This document shows positions 33,873-43,264 of a stretch of 64,000 nucleotides of DNA, in pieces (within the stretch, counting starts at the first letter, position 1; each line of letters starts with the position of its first letter). Source of the stretch: Rhizobium sp. Root1212 (GTDB lineage Bacteria; Pseudomonadota; Alphaproteobacteria; Rhizobiales; Rhizobiaceae); contig NZ_LMDA01000001.1 in NCBI RefSeq assembly GCF_001424985.1, positions 248,001-312,000 of the forward strand, read 5' to 3'. Below the pieces are notes generated by a model. That model saw only the letters and a list, made by a program, of their open reading frames with translations. It had not been told where the DNA came from and did no database searches. Both the position numbers and the translations under genes were made by a program.

Positions 33873-34757
33873 ATGATCTCCATCGACCAGATGAATCCGG
33901 CCGAACTTGCCGCCCTTCTGCATTTCCATGCGGATGCCGGGGTCGAGTGGCTGCTGGAAGACGATCCGGTCGATCGCTTCGCGGAATTTGCCGCCTCACG
34001 GGCGGCGCGTTCCGCCCCCCGCGAGCAGGCGCCGGCGCTCAAGGAAAGCCGGGTGGATGCGCAGCCGCGTGCTGCAAGGGACACCGCGCAGCCGGCCGCC
34101 CGTGGTCAGGAGCGCCCTGCCCCCGTTGCCGTCAATGCCGCGGTCGCCATTCCCCATGAGCAGGCCGTCTCAGAAGCGCGCTTTGCCGCCGAAAGCGCCC
34201 GTTCGCTGGCGGAACTGAAGACGGCGATGGAGGCCTTTTCCGGCTGCAGCCTGCGCAACAGCGCCAAGAACACCGTGTTTGCCGATGGAAATCCGGCCTC
34301 GGGCGTGATGGTGATCGGCCCGATGCCGAATGCCGACGACGATCGCGATGGCCTGCCCTTTTCCGGCAAGCAGGGGCAGATGCTGGAGCGCATGCTTTCC
34401 GCCATCGGGCTCAGCCGGGAGACGGCCCTGCTCACCAACGTTATTGCCTGGCGTCCGCCGGGCAATCGCGTGCCTTCGGCGCGGGAGGGCGAGATCTGCC
34501 GACCCTTCATTGAGCGGCAGATCGCATTGGCCGAGCCGAAGCATCTGCTGATTCTCGGTAATTTCGCCGCTCGTTTTATTTTCGGCGGAACCGATACGAT
34601 CCATCACATGCGCGGCGAACGGCGCGAATTGAAGATCGCCGGGGTGACCTGCTCGGCTGTCGCCACCCTGCATCCGCAGGACCTGATCACCGCCCCCGCC
34701 AGCAAGCGGCTGGCCTGGCAGGACCTGCTGGCGTTCAAATCCGGCCTGCGTGGTTAA
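33873..34757 (+). CDS. Uracil-DNA glycosylase, family 4/5-like
   Basis: A 294-residue protein: an N-terminal segment conserved in alphaproteobacteria (PAELAALLHFHADAGVEWLLED), an Ala/Arg-rich linker (about 35-95), then the glycosylase domain with NTVFADGNPASGVMVIGPMP, DGLPFSGKQGQMLERML, LTNVIAWRPPGNR and ATLHPQDLI. Family 4 enzymes remove uracil from DNA and carry a [4Fe-4S] cluster. Here the usual first Cys of the pair (C-x2-C) is Phe (FSGC), Cys in EGEICRPFIE is kept, and the active-site GEAPG is GPMPN. This variant pattern may be typical of the alphaproteobacterial subgroup, but cluster binding and activity are uncertain. It follows the YegD-like gene by 65 bp. Confidence 0.85.
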   Translation: MISIDQMNPAELAALLHFHADAGVEWLLEDDPVDRFAEFAASRAARSAPREQAPALKESRVDAQPRAARDTAQPAARGQERPAPVAVNAAVAIPHEQAVSEARFAAESARSLAELKTAMEAFSGCSLRNSAKNTVFADGNPASGVMVIGPMPNADDDRDGLPFSGKQGQMLERMLSAIGLSRETALLTNVIAWRPPGNRVPSAREGEICRPFIERQIALAEPKHLLILGNFAARFIFGGTDTIHHMRGERRELKIAGVTCSAVATLHPQDLITAPASKRLAWQDLLAFKSGLRG

Positions 34758-34908
34758 CGCCCGGTTTCCGCCGCCTGCTCAATTTATGAACAAAGAATGA
34801 AGAAAGCCATGCGGATTGTGCATAGCAGCATCGCACGCGGCCTTCTTGTAAATTTCATGCTGCAGTGCAATATGAAGCAACGGGAGGAACAGGAAAAGGA
34901 ATTGACTG

Positions 34909-35085
34909 ATGACCGCCCGTTACCGCCCGCTGCACAGCAGCTTTGAGACGCTCCGCCACGCCGGCTCGGCGCTTCGCACCCCCTTCAACAGCTTCAGCTC
35001 TGCAGCCAATGAGCAGATGACCGCCTCGGGTTACGCCCGCAGCACGCGCCCTGCCGATCTCTACGCAGACTTCATCCAGCGCTGA
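34909..35085 (+). CDS. Small protein, 58 residues, unknown
   Basis: ATG at 34909 with AAGGA 8 nt ahead opens a 58-codon frame (begins MTARYRPLHSSFETLRHAGS, ends RPADLYADFIQR). It is rich in Ser, Arg and Ala with no membrane segment and no family I recognise. Good ribosome-binding site and codon choice like the neighbours support it as a gene. It lies about 150 bp past the glycosylase gene and 62 bp ahead of a second small gene; a terminator follows both. They may form a small two-gene unit. Confidence 0.6.
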   Translation: MTARYRPLHSSFETLRHAGSALRTPFNSFSSAANEQMTASGYARSTRPADLYADFIQR

Positions 35086-35147
35086 TTGCCCTCGCCTGCC
35101 GCTGTTCCCAGGCGGCGGATCATGCCCGAAATGTGAAAGGTCCTGTC

Positions 35148-35294
35148 ATGTCGAACTCGATCCGTGCCCTTATCTGCGGCGTCCATGACATCGCGACCGC
35201 CGTCCGCGCCTCGCGCGAATATAGCCGTCTCAGCACCGAAGCCGGCCGCAAGGCATCGAACCGGCTTTCCCAGAGCGCGCTGCTGCCGCGCTGA
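35148..35294 (+). CDS. Small protein, 48 residues, unknown
   Basis: ATG at 35148 preceded by GAAAGG at 8-9 nt. The product (begins MSNSIRALICGVHDIATAVR, ends LSQSALLPR) is basic and amphipathic with one Cys; it has the look of the small Arg-rich proteins common in Rhizobiaceae but matches no family I know. It follows the 58-residue gene on the same strand and precedes a rho-independent terminator at 35414, so it is probably the last gene of that transcript. Confidence 0.6.
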   Translation: MSNSIRALICGVHDIATAVRASREYSRLSTEAGRKASNRLSQSALLPR

Positions 35295-35413
35295 TTTCCG
35301 GCTGAGTTGATGCCGGGCGCTCCATCGCCCACCCTTCCCTGTTTACAAGCTTTGCGCCAGCGTCTGTCGCAATCGACAGCGTCCGCGAAAATGATTAGAG
35401 CGACACTCGTCCC

Positions 35414-35440
35414 GCCCGGCAGGCTCTTCGCCGGGCTTTT
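35414..35440 (+). terminator. Rho-independent terminator after the small genes
   Basis: GCCCGGC AGGCTCTTC GCCGGGC then TTTT (and CGCTTT). A 7-bp GC stem and short T-run, 120 bp past the second small gene and 16 bp ahead of the MFS start, so MFS transcription probably has to start within or before it. Confidence 0.75.
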
Positions 35441-35455
35441 CGCTTTGGAGCCGCC

Positions 35456-36709
35456 ATGCTGGGCAGCCTTTTCTCCGTTTCGAGCCTGATGCTGTCGACA
35501 CTGCTGATGATGATCGGCTTCGGGCTTGCGAGCTATGTGCTGCCGGTCCGTTCCGTTGCCGAAGGATGGTCTACGATGATCATCTCGATCATCGCGACGG
35601 GCTATACGATCGGTTTCACGCTCTCCTGCATCGTCACGCCGAAATTCGTGCTGAAGGTCGGGCATGTGCGGGTGTTTGCGGCGCTGGTCACGCTGCTCAG
35701 CGTCGCGATCCTGCTCTGCGGCCTCGTCGTCGACTGGCGGGCCTGGATCGTCTTTCGCGGCATGTACGGCTTTGCCATGGCCGGCAGCTACCTCGTCATC
35801 GAAAGCTGGCTGAACGAGCGTGTGACCAATGAGAACCGCGGCATGCTGTTTTCCGTCTATCTGATCACCACGATGATCGGCACGATCGGCGGGCAATATC
35901 TCGTGCCGCTTGGCGACCCCACCAATACCTCGCTGTTCATGCTGTGCAGCGTGCTCTTGTCGTTTTCACTGTTGCCGACGACGCTCTCGTCGCAATCGAC
36001 GCCGGCACCGCCGGCGCAGGCAAGGTTCAATCTGGCAGGGCTTTTCCGGCGCTCGCCGGTGGCTGTCGTCGGGGCGTTTCTGGCGGGGGCCATGGCGGGC
36101 GCATGGCTCAATCTCGGCGGCGTCTTCACCCAGAAGATCGGGCTTTCGACGGCCGAAGGTGCGACCCTGCTGGCCGCCGTCCTGACCGGCAGCGCCATTT
36201 CCCAGATCCCGATCGGTCGCGCGTCCGACCGTATGGACCGGCGCATCGTCATGGTCGGCTGCGGCGTGATTGGCGTCGTGGCCTGCCTTGCGATGGCGTT
36301 TTCGGTCGGTGCTCCGCCGATTGTGCTCTATGTCATCGCCGGGTTCGTCGGCTCGATGCTGTTTCCGATCTATGCTCTCAACGTCGCCCATGCGAACGAC
36401 CTTGCCCGCTCCGACGAATATGTCGAGGTGTCCTCGGGCATGATGATCACCTACGGCATCGGCACGATTTCGGGACCGCTGATGGTCGGCCCGGTGATGG
36501 ACCGGTTCGGCCCGGCTTCGCTGTTTTTCGTGCTGGCGATCTATTTCGCGGCCTATGGCGCCTATGCCTGCTGGCGCATCGCCCAGCGCAATGCCGCCGA
36601 TGGCCTCGTCGGCAAGACGGACTTTCTGGCCAACACGGTCCCGACGCCGGGCACCGAAGCCGTCAATGCGATGAACCAGGCGATCAACGCCGATTCCGGC
36701 AGCCGCTGA
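35456..36709 (+). CDS. MFS transporter, YcaD-like
   Basis: A 417-residue permease with 12 expected membrane segments. Visible MFS features are IATGYTIGFTLSCIVTPKFV (segment 2 and loop), the family-specific FRGMYGFAMAGSYLVIESWL, NERVTNENRGMLFSVYLITT and, in the second half, IPIGRASDRMDRRIVMVGCG (loop 8-9 motif). The pattern ESWLN is typical of YcaD-type transporters of unknown substrate. The ATG at 35456 sits 16 bp after a terminator T-run and has no strong ribosome-binding site. Its stop TGA is directly next to the convergent EamA stop (TGATCA), leaving no gap. Confidence 0.88.
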   Translation: MLGSLFSVSSLMLSTLLMMIGFGLASYVLPVRSVAEGWSTMIISIIATGYTIGFTLSCIVTPKFVLKVGHVRVFAALVTLLSVAILLCGLVVDWRAWIVFRGMYGFAMAGSYLVIESWLNERVTNENRGMLFSVYLITTMIGTIGGQYLVPLGDPTNTSLFMLCSVLLSFSLLPTTLSSQSTPAPPAQARFNLAGLFRRSPVAVVGAFLAGAMAGAWLNLGGVFTQKIGLSTAEGATLLAAVLTGSAISQIPIGRASDRMDRRIVMVGCGVIGVVACLAMAFSVGAPPIVLYVIAGFVGSMLFPIYALNVAHANDLARSDEYVEVSSGMMITYGIGTISGPLMVGPVMDRFGPASLFFVLAIYFAAYGAYACWRIAQRNAADGLVGKTDFLANTVPTPGTEAVNAMNQAINADSGSR

Positions 36710-37648
36710 TCAGCCCAGCGGCGTCATGTGCTTTCGGGCGCGGCGCCGTTCCAAGCCGAGTTGATGCTCGCGCCAGATGATGAAAATGCCGGCGCTGATG
36801 ACGATCACCGTTCCGATCAGCATGGTCCTGGTCGGGATATCGTCGAACAGCGTATAGCCGATGATGATGCCGAGCAGGATCGAGGTATATTCGAAGGGCG
36901 CGATGGTCGACATGTCGGCGTAGCGGTAGCTCTGGGTGAGCAACAACTGGGCGATGCCGCCGCAAAAGCCGCCGGCCATCAGCAGCAGGAAGGAACTCCA
37001 TGGCAGCGGCTCCCAGCCGAAGGGCAGCGTCAGGAGCGAAAAGCAGGCCGCCGAGAGCGAGAAATACAGGACGATGGTGTGGGTCTTTTCCCGGACCACC
37101 AGCTTGCGCACCAGCACCATGGCGGTGGCGCCGAGCGCCGCCGAGATCAGCACGGCAAGCGCGCCCAGCGCCTCTTCCTGGCCGAGGCCACCCTGATCGA
37201 GCAGCGTCAGGCGCGGCCAGGTGATGATCATCACCCCGACAAGGCCGATGAAGACGGCCGTCCAGCGATAGAGGCGCACCGTTTCCTTGAGGAAGATCGC
37301 GGCGAAGACCACGCCGAGCAGCGGCATGGCATAGCCGATGGCAATCGCCTCCGGCAGCGGCAGGTGCACGAGGCCGTAAAAGCCGAAGCTCATGGAGACG
37401 ATACCGACAAAGCCGCGCGCCAGATGGCCGAGGATATTGTCGGTCTTGAAAGCGGTGCGCAGATAGCCGGTGCAGGCGAGATAAACGAGGATCGGCACCA
37501 TGGCGAAGGCCGAGCGGTAGAAGGTGATCTGGCCGGTGGCGATCCCTTCCCCTGCGGACTTGATCAGGGTCGACATGGCGACGAAGACCACAACGGAAAA
37601 GACCTTGAGGGAAATTCCCTTCAGGGGATGAGGATATTCGCCATCCAT
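36710..37648 (-). CDS. EamA/DMT-family transporter
   Basis: A 312-residue membrane protein with ten hydrophobic segments in two EamA repeats. Diagnostic stretches are TGQITFYRSAFAMVPILVYL, HLPLPEAIAIGYAMPLLGVV and FAAIFLKETVRLYRWTAVFI in the first half, and SYRYADMSTIAPFEYTSILL near the end, all typical of rhizobial DMT transporters annotated as RhaT/EamA type. It would export or import a metabolite; the substrate is unknown. The start ATG at 37648 fits the cytoplasmic N terminus before segment 1. It is convergent with the MFS gene with directly abutting stops. Confidence 0.88.
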   Translation of the reverse strand: MDGEYPHPLKGISLKVFSVVVFVAMSTLIKSAGEGIATGQITFYRSAFAMVPILVYLACTGYLRTAFKTDNILGHLARGFVGIVSMSFGFYGLVHLPLPEAIAIGYAMPLLGVVFAAIFLKETVRLYRWTAVFIGLVGVMIITWPRLTLLDQGGLGQEEALGALAVLISAALGATAMVLVRKLVVREKTHTIVLYFSLSAACFSLLTLPFGWEPLPWSSFLLLMAGGFCGGIAQLLLTQSYRYADMSTIAPFEYTSILLGIIIGYTLFDDIPTRTMLIGTVIVISAGIFIIWREHQLGLERRRARKHMTPLG

Positions 37649-38008
37649 GGAGACCGGCTCGGACTTGCAATGCGGAACGCGGAGGGTGAACTCCGCAACG
37701 AAAGGGATGCTTGGCGAACGAATCCGCCGGTGCAGGGCGATCCTATCCCGCTTACTACGAAAAACTGATCAATTCTCGTGATGTCTGCTGGAAATATTTG
37801 ATGCCCCGGCAGGCCTGCCTTACCTTTAGGATGATCCAGCGGTAAATTTCCCGTATGCGTCTCAAAATGATCCACGGGTTTAAGTATTGTTAGGGCGAAT
37901 TTCGTAAGTCTCTCACAAACTGCTGGCAAGAATTGCTCGGGCCATGCGGACCAGACACAGATCAAAGCGTCGCCGCGGCTCACGCGGCGGACCGAAACGG
38001 GACATACG
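37649..38008. other. 360-bp divergent intergenic region, EamA / pepN
   Basis: No gene, repeat or clear operator seen. There is a short hairpin (GCCGCG...CGCGGC at about 37972-37987) just ahead of pepN. Promoters for both divergent genes must lie here but I cannot place them. Confidence 0.55.
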
Positions 38009-40657
38009 ATGCGCACAGATACCGGCGAAATCATCCTTCTTGAAGACTACAAGCCGACCGATTTCGTCCTGGAGCGCGTGGACCTCACCTTCGAACTCGA
38101 CCCGACGGAAACCAAGGTCGAAGCCCGGCTGATCTTCCATCGCCGCGAAGGCGTGGCGACCGATGCGCCGCTGGTGCTGGACGGCGACGAGCTGAAGATG
38201 ACCGGCCTGCTTCTCGACCAGGAAACCATCGACCCCGCGCATTACGACGCGACCGACGAGAGCCTGACGATCCGCAACCTGCCGGCGGACGTGCCCTTCG
38301 AGATCACCATCACCACCGAGATCAACCCGGAAGCAAACACGACGCTGATGGGGCTTTACCGCACGAAGAACATCTACTGCACCCAGTGCGAAGCGGAAGG
38401 TTTTCGGCGCATCACCTATTTCCCGGATCGCCCGGATGTGCTGTCGGTCTATACGGTCAACATCATCGCCGACAAGGCGACCGCGCCGCTGCTGCTGTCC
38501 AACGGCAACTATCTCGGCGGCGCCGGCATGGGCGATGGCCGTCACTTCGCCGCATGGTTCGATCCGCATCCGAAGCCGAGCTATCTCTTTGCACTGGTGG
38601 CCGGCGATCTCGGCGTTGTCGAAGACACCTTCACGACCATGTCCGGCCGCGAGGTCGCACTGAAAATCTATGTCGAGCATGCCAAGGAGCCGCGTGCGGC
38701 CTATGCCATGGATGCACTGAAGCGTTCGATGAAATGGGACGAGGACGTCTTCGGCCGCGAATACGATCTCGATATCTTCATGATCGTCGCCGTCTCCGAC
38801 TTCAACATGGGCGCCATGGAGAACAAGGGGCTTAACGTCTTCAACGACAAGTACGTGCTGGCCGACCCGGAAACCGCGACCGATGCCGACTATGCCAATA
38901 TCGAGGCGATCATCGCGCACGAATATTTCCACAACTGGACCGGTAACCGCATCACCTGCCGCGACTGGTTCCAGCTCTGCCTCAAGGAAGGCCTGACGGT
39001 CTATCGCGACCACGAATTTTCCGCGGACATGCGCTCGCGCACCGTCAAGCGCATCGCCGAAGTGCGGCATCTGAAATCGGAGCAGTTTCCGGAGGATGCC
39101 GGTCCGCTGGCGCATCCGGTGCGCCCGACGAAATATCGCGAAATCAACAACTTCTACACGACGACCGTCTATGAGAAGGGCAGCGAAGTCACGCGCATGA
39201 TCGCGACACTGCTCGGCGGCGAGTTGTTCAAGAAGGGCATGGATCTCTATTTCGAGCGCCATGACGGCCAGGCTGTCACCATCGAGGATTTCGTGCGCTG
39301 CTTCGAGGATGCCAGCGGCCGCGATCTCACCCAGTTCGCGCTCTGGTATCATCAGGCCGGAACGCCGCTGGTCACCGTCTCGGCGGACTACGACGCAGCG
39401 AAGCAGACGCTGGCGCTGTCGCTCGAACAGATGATACCGGCAACACCGGGCCAGCCGAACAAGGAGCCGATGCACATTCCGCTGCGCTTCGGCCTGATCC
39501 TGCCCAATGGCAGCGAAGCCGCCGCAAGCGCCGTTTCCGGCGGCGAGGTGACCGGCGATGTGCTGCATCTGACCGAACGCAGCCAGACGGTTGTTTTCGA
39601 AGGCATTTCCGCCCGTCCAGTGGTGTCGCTCAATCGCGGTTTCTCCACGCCGATCAACCTGCATTTCGAGCAGTCCGTCGCCGACCGCGCTCATATCGCC
39701 CGCCATGAAAGCGATCTCTTCGCCCGCTGGCAGGCGTTGAACGACCTTGCCACCCCGAACCTCGTCGCTGCCGCCGAAAGCGCTCGCAACGGCGTGCCGG
39801 CCGAATGCGATCCGGCGCTGGTGGAAGCGCTATTGGCTGCCGCGGCCGATGAAACGCTGGAGCCGGCCTTCCGCGCCCAGGTGCTGGCGCTGCCGAGCGA
39901 AGCCGACATCGCCCGCGAGATCGGCGGCAACAACGATCCCGATGCTATCCATGCCGGCCGCCAGCAGGTCATGACGGCCATCGCCAAGGCCGGTCGGGAG
40001 GTGTTTGCCCGGCTCGCCGACGAGATGACCGTCGCCGGCCCGTTCACGCCGGATGCCGACAGCGCCGGCCGCCGCGCCCTGCGCAACACCGCCCTCTCCT
40101 ACCTCGTTTATGCCGAGAACGAACCGGACCGGGCGCTGAAGGCATTCCAAGATGCCAACAACATGACGGATCTCAGCCAGGCGCTGACCATCCTCGCCCA
40201 CCGCTTCCCGCATCATCCCGGTACCGCCGAGGCGCTTTCCGAGTTCAAGACGCGCTTCGAGGACAATGCTCTCGTCATCGACAAGTGGTTCTCGATCCAG
40301 GCAACGATTCCCGGCGAGGGTGCGCTGAAACGTGTCAGGGCGCTGATGGACGATCCGCTGTTCAACGCCTCCAATCCGAACCGCGTCCGTTCCCTGCTCG
40401 GCACCTTCGCTTTTGCCAACCCGACCGGCTTCAACCGGCTCGACGGCGAGGGTTACCGGTTCCTCGCCCAGAACATTCTCGCGATCGATCCGAAGAACCC
40501 GCAGTTGGCCGCCCGCATCCTCACCTCGATGCGCTCCTGGCGGTCGCTCGAATCCCAACGCGCCGACCATGCGCGCAACGCGCTGCGCGAGATCGCAGCC
40601 GCTTCGAAACTCTCTCCTGATGTCAGCGATATCGTAGAACGCATGCTGAAAGGGTGA
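38009..40657 (+). CDS. pepN: Aminopeptidase N (M1 family)
   Basis: The main cytosolic aminopeptidase, removing N-terminal residues from peptides with a zinc-dependent mechanism. The 882-residue protein has the substrate N-terminus motif GAMENKGLNVFNDKYVLA and the zinc site HEYFHNWTGNRITCRDWFQL with the downstream Glu in KEGLTVYRDHEFSADM, near residues 270-345. NIYCTQCEAEGFRRITYFPD is typical of the bacterial PepN branch. Length agrees with the family (870-890). The ATG at 38009 starts MRTDTGEIILLEDYKPTDF, in agreement with the family N-terminus. It is a single gene ending in a strong terminator. Confidence 0.96.
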   Translation: MRTDTGEIILLEDYKPTDFVLERVDLTFELDPTETKVEARLIFHRREGVATDAPLVLDGDELKMTGLLLDQETIDPAHYDATDESLTIRNLPADVPFEITITTEINPEANTTLMGLYRTKNIYCTQCEAEGFRRITYFPDRPDVLSVYTVNIIADKATAPLLLSNGNYLGGAGMGDGRHFAAWFDPHPKPSYLFALVAGDLGVVEDTFTTMSGREVALKIYVEHAKEPRAAYAMDALKRSMKWDEDVFGREYDLDIFMIVAVSDFNMGAMENKGLNVFNDKYVLADPETATDADYANIEAIIAHEYFHNWTGNRITCRDWFQLCLKEGLTVYRDHEFSADMRSRTVKRIAEVRHLKSEQFPEDAGPLAHPVRPTKYREINNFYTTTVYEKGSEVTRMIATLLGGELFKKGMDLYFERHDGQAVTIEDFVRCFEDASGRDLTQFALWYHQAGTPLVTVSADYDAAKQTLALSLEQMIPATPGQPNKEPMHIPLRFGLILPNGSEAAASAVSGGEVTGDVLHLTERSQTVVFEGISARPVVSLNRGFSTPINLHFEQSVADRAHIARHESDLFARWQALNDLATPNLVAAAESARNGVPAECDPALVEALLAAAADETLEPAFRAQVLALPSEADIAREIGGNNDPDAIHAGRQQVMTAIAKAGREVFARLADEMTVAGPFTPDADSAGRRALRNTALSYLVYAENEPDRALKAFQDANNMTDLSQALTILAHRFPHHPGTAEALSEFKTRFEDNALVIDKWFSIQATIPGEGALKRVRALMDDPLFNASNPNRVRSLLGTFAFANPTGFNRLDGEGYRFLAQNILAIDPKNPQLAARILTSMRSWRSLESQRADHARNALREIAAASKLSPDVSDIVERMLKG

Positions 40658-40696
40658 CGGCCAAGCCGCCTCAACCAAGCCGAGTCGAAACAGACG

Positions 40697-40740
40697 AAAC
40701 GGCCGGACCTTCCTGACGGAAGGCTCGGCCGTTTTCTTTT
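40697..40740 (+). terminator. Rho-independent terminator of pepN
   Basis: AAACGGCCGGACCTTCC TGAC GGAAGGCTCGGCCGTTT, a stem of about 16 pairs with one bulge, followed by TCTTTT. It lies 40 bp past the pepN stop. Confidence 0.92.
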
Positions 40741-40825
40741 CAACCATCTGTTTTTAAAATGAAATTTTTATCCGCACGGCGCACCCGAAAGACACCGCCT
40801 ACCATTTTCCAATGATTATAAATGG

Positions 40826-40840
40826 TTAATAAAGTTTTAC
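40826..40840. promoter_or_regulatory. Near-match CtrA site upstream of the pleC-like gene
   Basis: TTAA TAAAGTT TTAC, 7 of 8 consensus bases with the correct 7-bp spacer, about 90-100 bp before the kinase start in an A/T-rich promoter region. Feedback from CtrA on its upstream kinase would be reasonable, but the match is weak evidence. Confidence 0.3.
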
Positions 40841-40928
40841 GATTTCCGCTGGACAAGGCGAATCACAATTGATTCATTGAGTCAGATTCGGGCGAGCGGC
40901 GCAGCGAATCAAACGAGGGTTTAAAAAC

Positions 40929-43262
40929 TTGACGAAGATGGCGGAAGCGCAGCACGGACGCGCGGCCGATGGGCGGCTGCGACCCAGATTTCCGGGATTT
41001 CTGGCTCTTGAAAAGGAGATCATCCAGCATGCCCGGATTTTCACGGAGCCGGCCGCTCTGCGCCTTTCCCGTGCCGAGCCGCTGCTCAAGCGCTCCATCC
41101 CGATCCTGATCATCGCCTTTCTCCTGGTCGTCGCCATGTCGCGGGCGAACGGTATCATGGTCGAATATGGCCGCATGGAAGACAGCATCCGTCACAGCAC
41201 CCTGCTTGCCGCCGTCGCCGCCAGCGCCAGCCTTGAGGACGGCGCGGAAGCCTTGTTCGAGGAAGCAAAGAAGATCGAGGTGGAACAACGGCTCGCCGAG
41301 CGTATCTCGCCGGACATGCTCGCCAACGAAGCCTTCATCCTGACGGTGCGGCCCGACGGCCGCATCTTCGCCAGTTCACCGGCGGGCGCGCTTTATACCG
41401 GCCGCGCCCTCTCGGCCATCGCGCCCGAAGTGGCGGCCTTCCAGTATTTCGGCGAACGCTCGATGGTGGTGAAGACCTTTATCGGCGGGGTCGCCCACGT
41501 GGTCGCCATGGTGCAGGTCCCCGGCACCAAGGGCACGCTGCTCGTCGCGACGCCGATGGCGACGATCGAAAAGCTCTGGCGCGACGAGGTCTCGCTGAAC
41601 GTCACGCTGTTTGCCGGCATCTCGGCGATCCTGCTGGTGGTGCTTTACGCCTATTACATTCAGGCCAAACGTGCTCGCGACGCCGACCAGATCTTTGCCG
41701 AATCCAATCTGCGGGTCGAAACCGCGCTGTCGCGCGGCCGCTGCGGCCTCTGGGATTTCGACCTGCCGAACCGTCGGCTGTTCTGGTCGCGCTCGATGTA
41801 TGAAATGCTCGGCATGGCGCCGAATACCAGCGTGCTCTCCTTCGGCGATGCCGCGCGGCTGATGCATCCTGACGATAACGGTATCTACAAGGTCGCCCGC
41901 GCCATCGCCAAGGGCGATACGCCGCAGATCGACCATGTCTTCCGCATGCGCCACGCCGCCGGCCATTATGTCTGGCTGCGCGCCCGCGCCCAGGTCATTC
42001 GCACGACGTCCGGTCGCATTCACCTGATCGGCATCGCCATGGACGTGACCGAACAGCATCGGCTTGCCCAGCGCTATGCCGAGGCCGACCAGCGGCTTGC
42101 CGTCGCGATCGAATGCACCTCGGAGGCCTTCGTGCTTTGGGACAAGCACGAGCGTCTCGTGATGTGCAACACCCACTATCAGCAAGCCTATGCCCTGCCC
42201 GACGAAGTGCTCGTTCCCGGCACCGACCGCAACACCGTGATGAACGCCTCGGCGCGGCCGATCATCGAGCGGCGCATCGCCGACCCGGATCATTCAAATC
42301 ATTCGCAGACCTTCGAGGTGCAGCTTGCCGACCAGCGCTGGCTGCAGATCAACGAACGGCGCACCCGCGACGGCGGCCTCGTTTCGGTCGGCACCGACAT
42401 CACGCTTCTGAAGCGCCATCAGGTGCGGTTGCGCGAATCCGAGCGCCGGCTGATGGCGACGATCGGCGATCTCTCTGCCTCGCGCATCACGCTGGAGCGG
42501 CAGAAGTCCGAGCTTTCCGTCGCCAATGCCAATTATCTGGCCGAGAAGGAGCGCGCCGAAGGTGCGAACCGGGCCAAGTCCGAATTCCTCGCCAACATGT
42601 CGCACGAGTTGCGCACGCCGCTCAACGCCATTCTCGGCTTTTCGGAAATCCTGCAGAACCAGATGTTCGGGCCACTCGGCTCGGAGAAATACGACGAATA
42701 TTCCCGCGACATCCACGACAGCGGCAAGCACCTGCTGAACGTCATCAACGACATCCTCGATATGTCTAAGATCGAGGCGGGCCATATGCAAATCGATCGC
42801 GAAACGATCGATCTCGCGCCGCTGATCGAGGAAACGCTGCGTCTCACCACCATTCCGGCCGAACAGAAGAACATCTGCGTCGATCAGCAGATCTCCTCTG
42901 GCCTGACCATGGTCGCCGACCGGCGGGCGATGAAGCAGGTGCTCTTGAACCTCTTGTCCAACGCGGTGAAGTTCACCAATGAGGGCGGCAAGATTTCGCT
43001 TCGGGCCCGCAAGGTCGGCGGCGCCGTGACGCTGACGATCGCCGATACCGGCATCGGAATTCCGAAGGCGGCATTGCAGAAGATCGGCCAGCCCTTCGAG
43101 CAGGTGCAGAGCCAATATGCCAAGAGCAAGGGCGGTTCTGGCCTTGGCCTTGCCATCTCCCGCTCACTGACACTGCTGCATGGCGGCGCGATGAAAATCC
43201 ACTCGCAGGAGAAGGTCGGCACCATCATCTGCGTGCGGATACCGAATTGCGGCGACGCTTGA
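40929..43262 (+). CDS. pleC: PleC-like PAS sensor histidine kinase
   Basis: A 777-residue membrane kinase: cytoplasmic N-terminus, membrane segment 1 (SIPILIIAFLLVVAMSRA, about 56-73), a periplasmic region, segment 2 (LFAGISAILLVVLYAYYIQ, about 226-246), PAS domains (about 262-385 and 390-500), a coiled linker, and the kinase core with His559 in SHELRTPLNAILGFSEIL, N-box NLLSNAVKFTNEGGK, ADTGIGIPK and GGSGLGLAISRSL. The HisKA sequence and the position next to glnE correspond to S. meliloti PleC as I recall, which acts with DivK to control asymmetric division. The start is TTG at 40929 (GAGGG 10 nt ahead) or ATG at 40938. It is convergent with glnE; a RIME1-like element lies between. Confidence 0.85.
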   Translation: MTKMAEAQHGRAADGRLRPRFPGFLALEKEIIQHARIFTEPAALRLSRAEPLLKRSIPILIIAFLLVVAMSRANGIMVEYGRMEDSIRHSTLLAAVAASASLEDGAEALFEEAKKIEVEQRLAERISPDMLANEAFILTVRPDGRIFASSPAGALYTGRALSAIAPEVAAFQYFGERSMVVKTFIGGVAHVVAMVQVPGTKGTLLVATPMATIEKLWRDEVSLNVTLFAGISAILLVVLYAYYIQAKRARDADQIFAESNLRVETALSRGRCGLWDFDLPNRRLFWSRSMYEMLGMAPNTSVLSFGDAARLMHPDDNGIYKVARAIAKGDTPQIDHVFRMRHAAGHYVWLRARAQVIRTTSGRIHLIGIAMDVTEQHRLAQRYAEADQRLAVAIECTSEAFVLWDKHERLVMCNTHYQQAYALPDEVLVPGTDRNTVMNASARPIIERRIADPDHSNHSQTFEVQLADQRWLQINERRTRDGGLVSVGTDITLLKRHQVRLRESERRLMATIGDLSASRITLERQKSELSVANANYLAEKERAEGANRAKSEFLANMSHELRTPLNAILGFSEILQNQMFGPLGSEKYDEYSRDIHDSGKHLLNVINDILDMSKIEAGHMQIDRETIDLAPLIEETLRLTTIPAEQKNICVDQQISSGLTMVADRRAMKQVLLNLLSNAVKFTNEGGKISLRARKVGGAVTLTIADTGIGIPKAALQKIGQPFEQVQSQYAKSKGGSGLGLAISRSLTLLHGGAMKIHSQEKVGTIICVRIPNCGDA

Positions 43263-43264
43263 TT

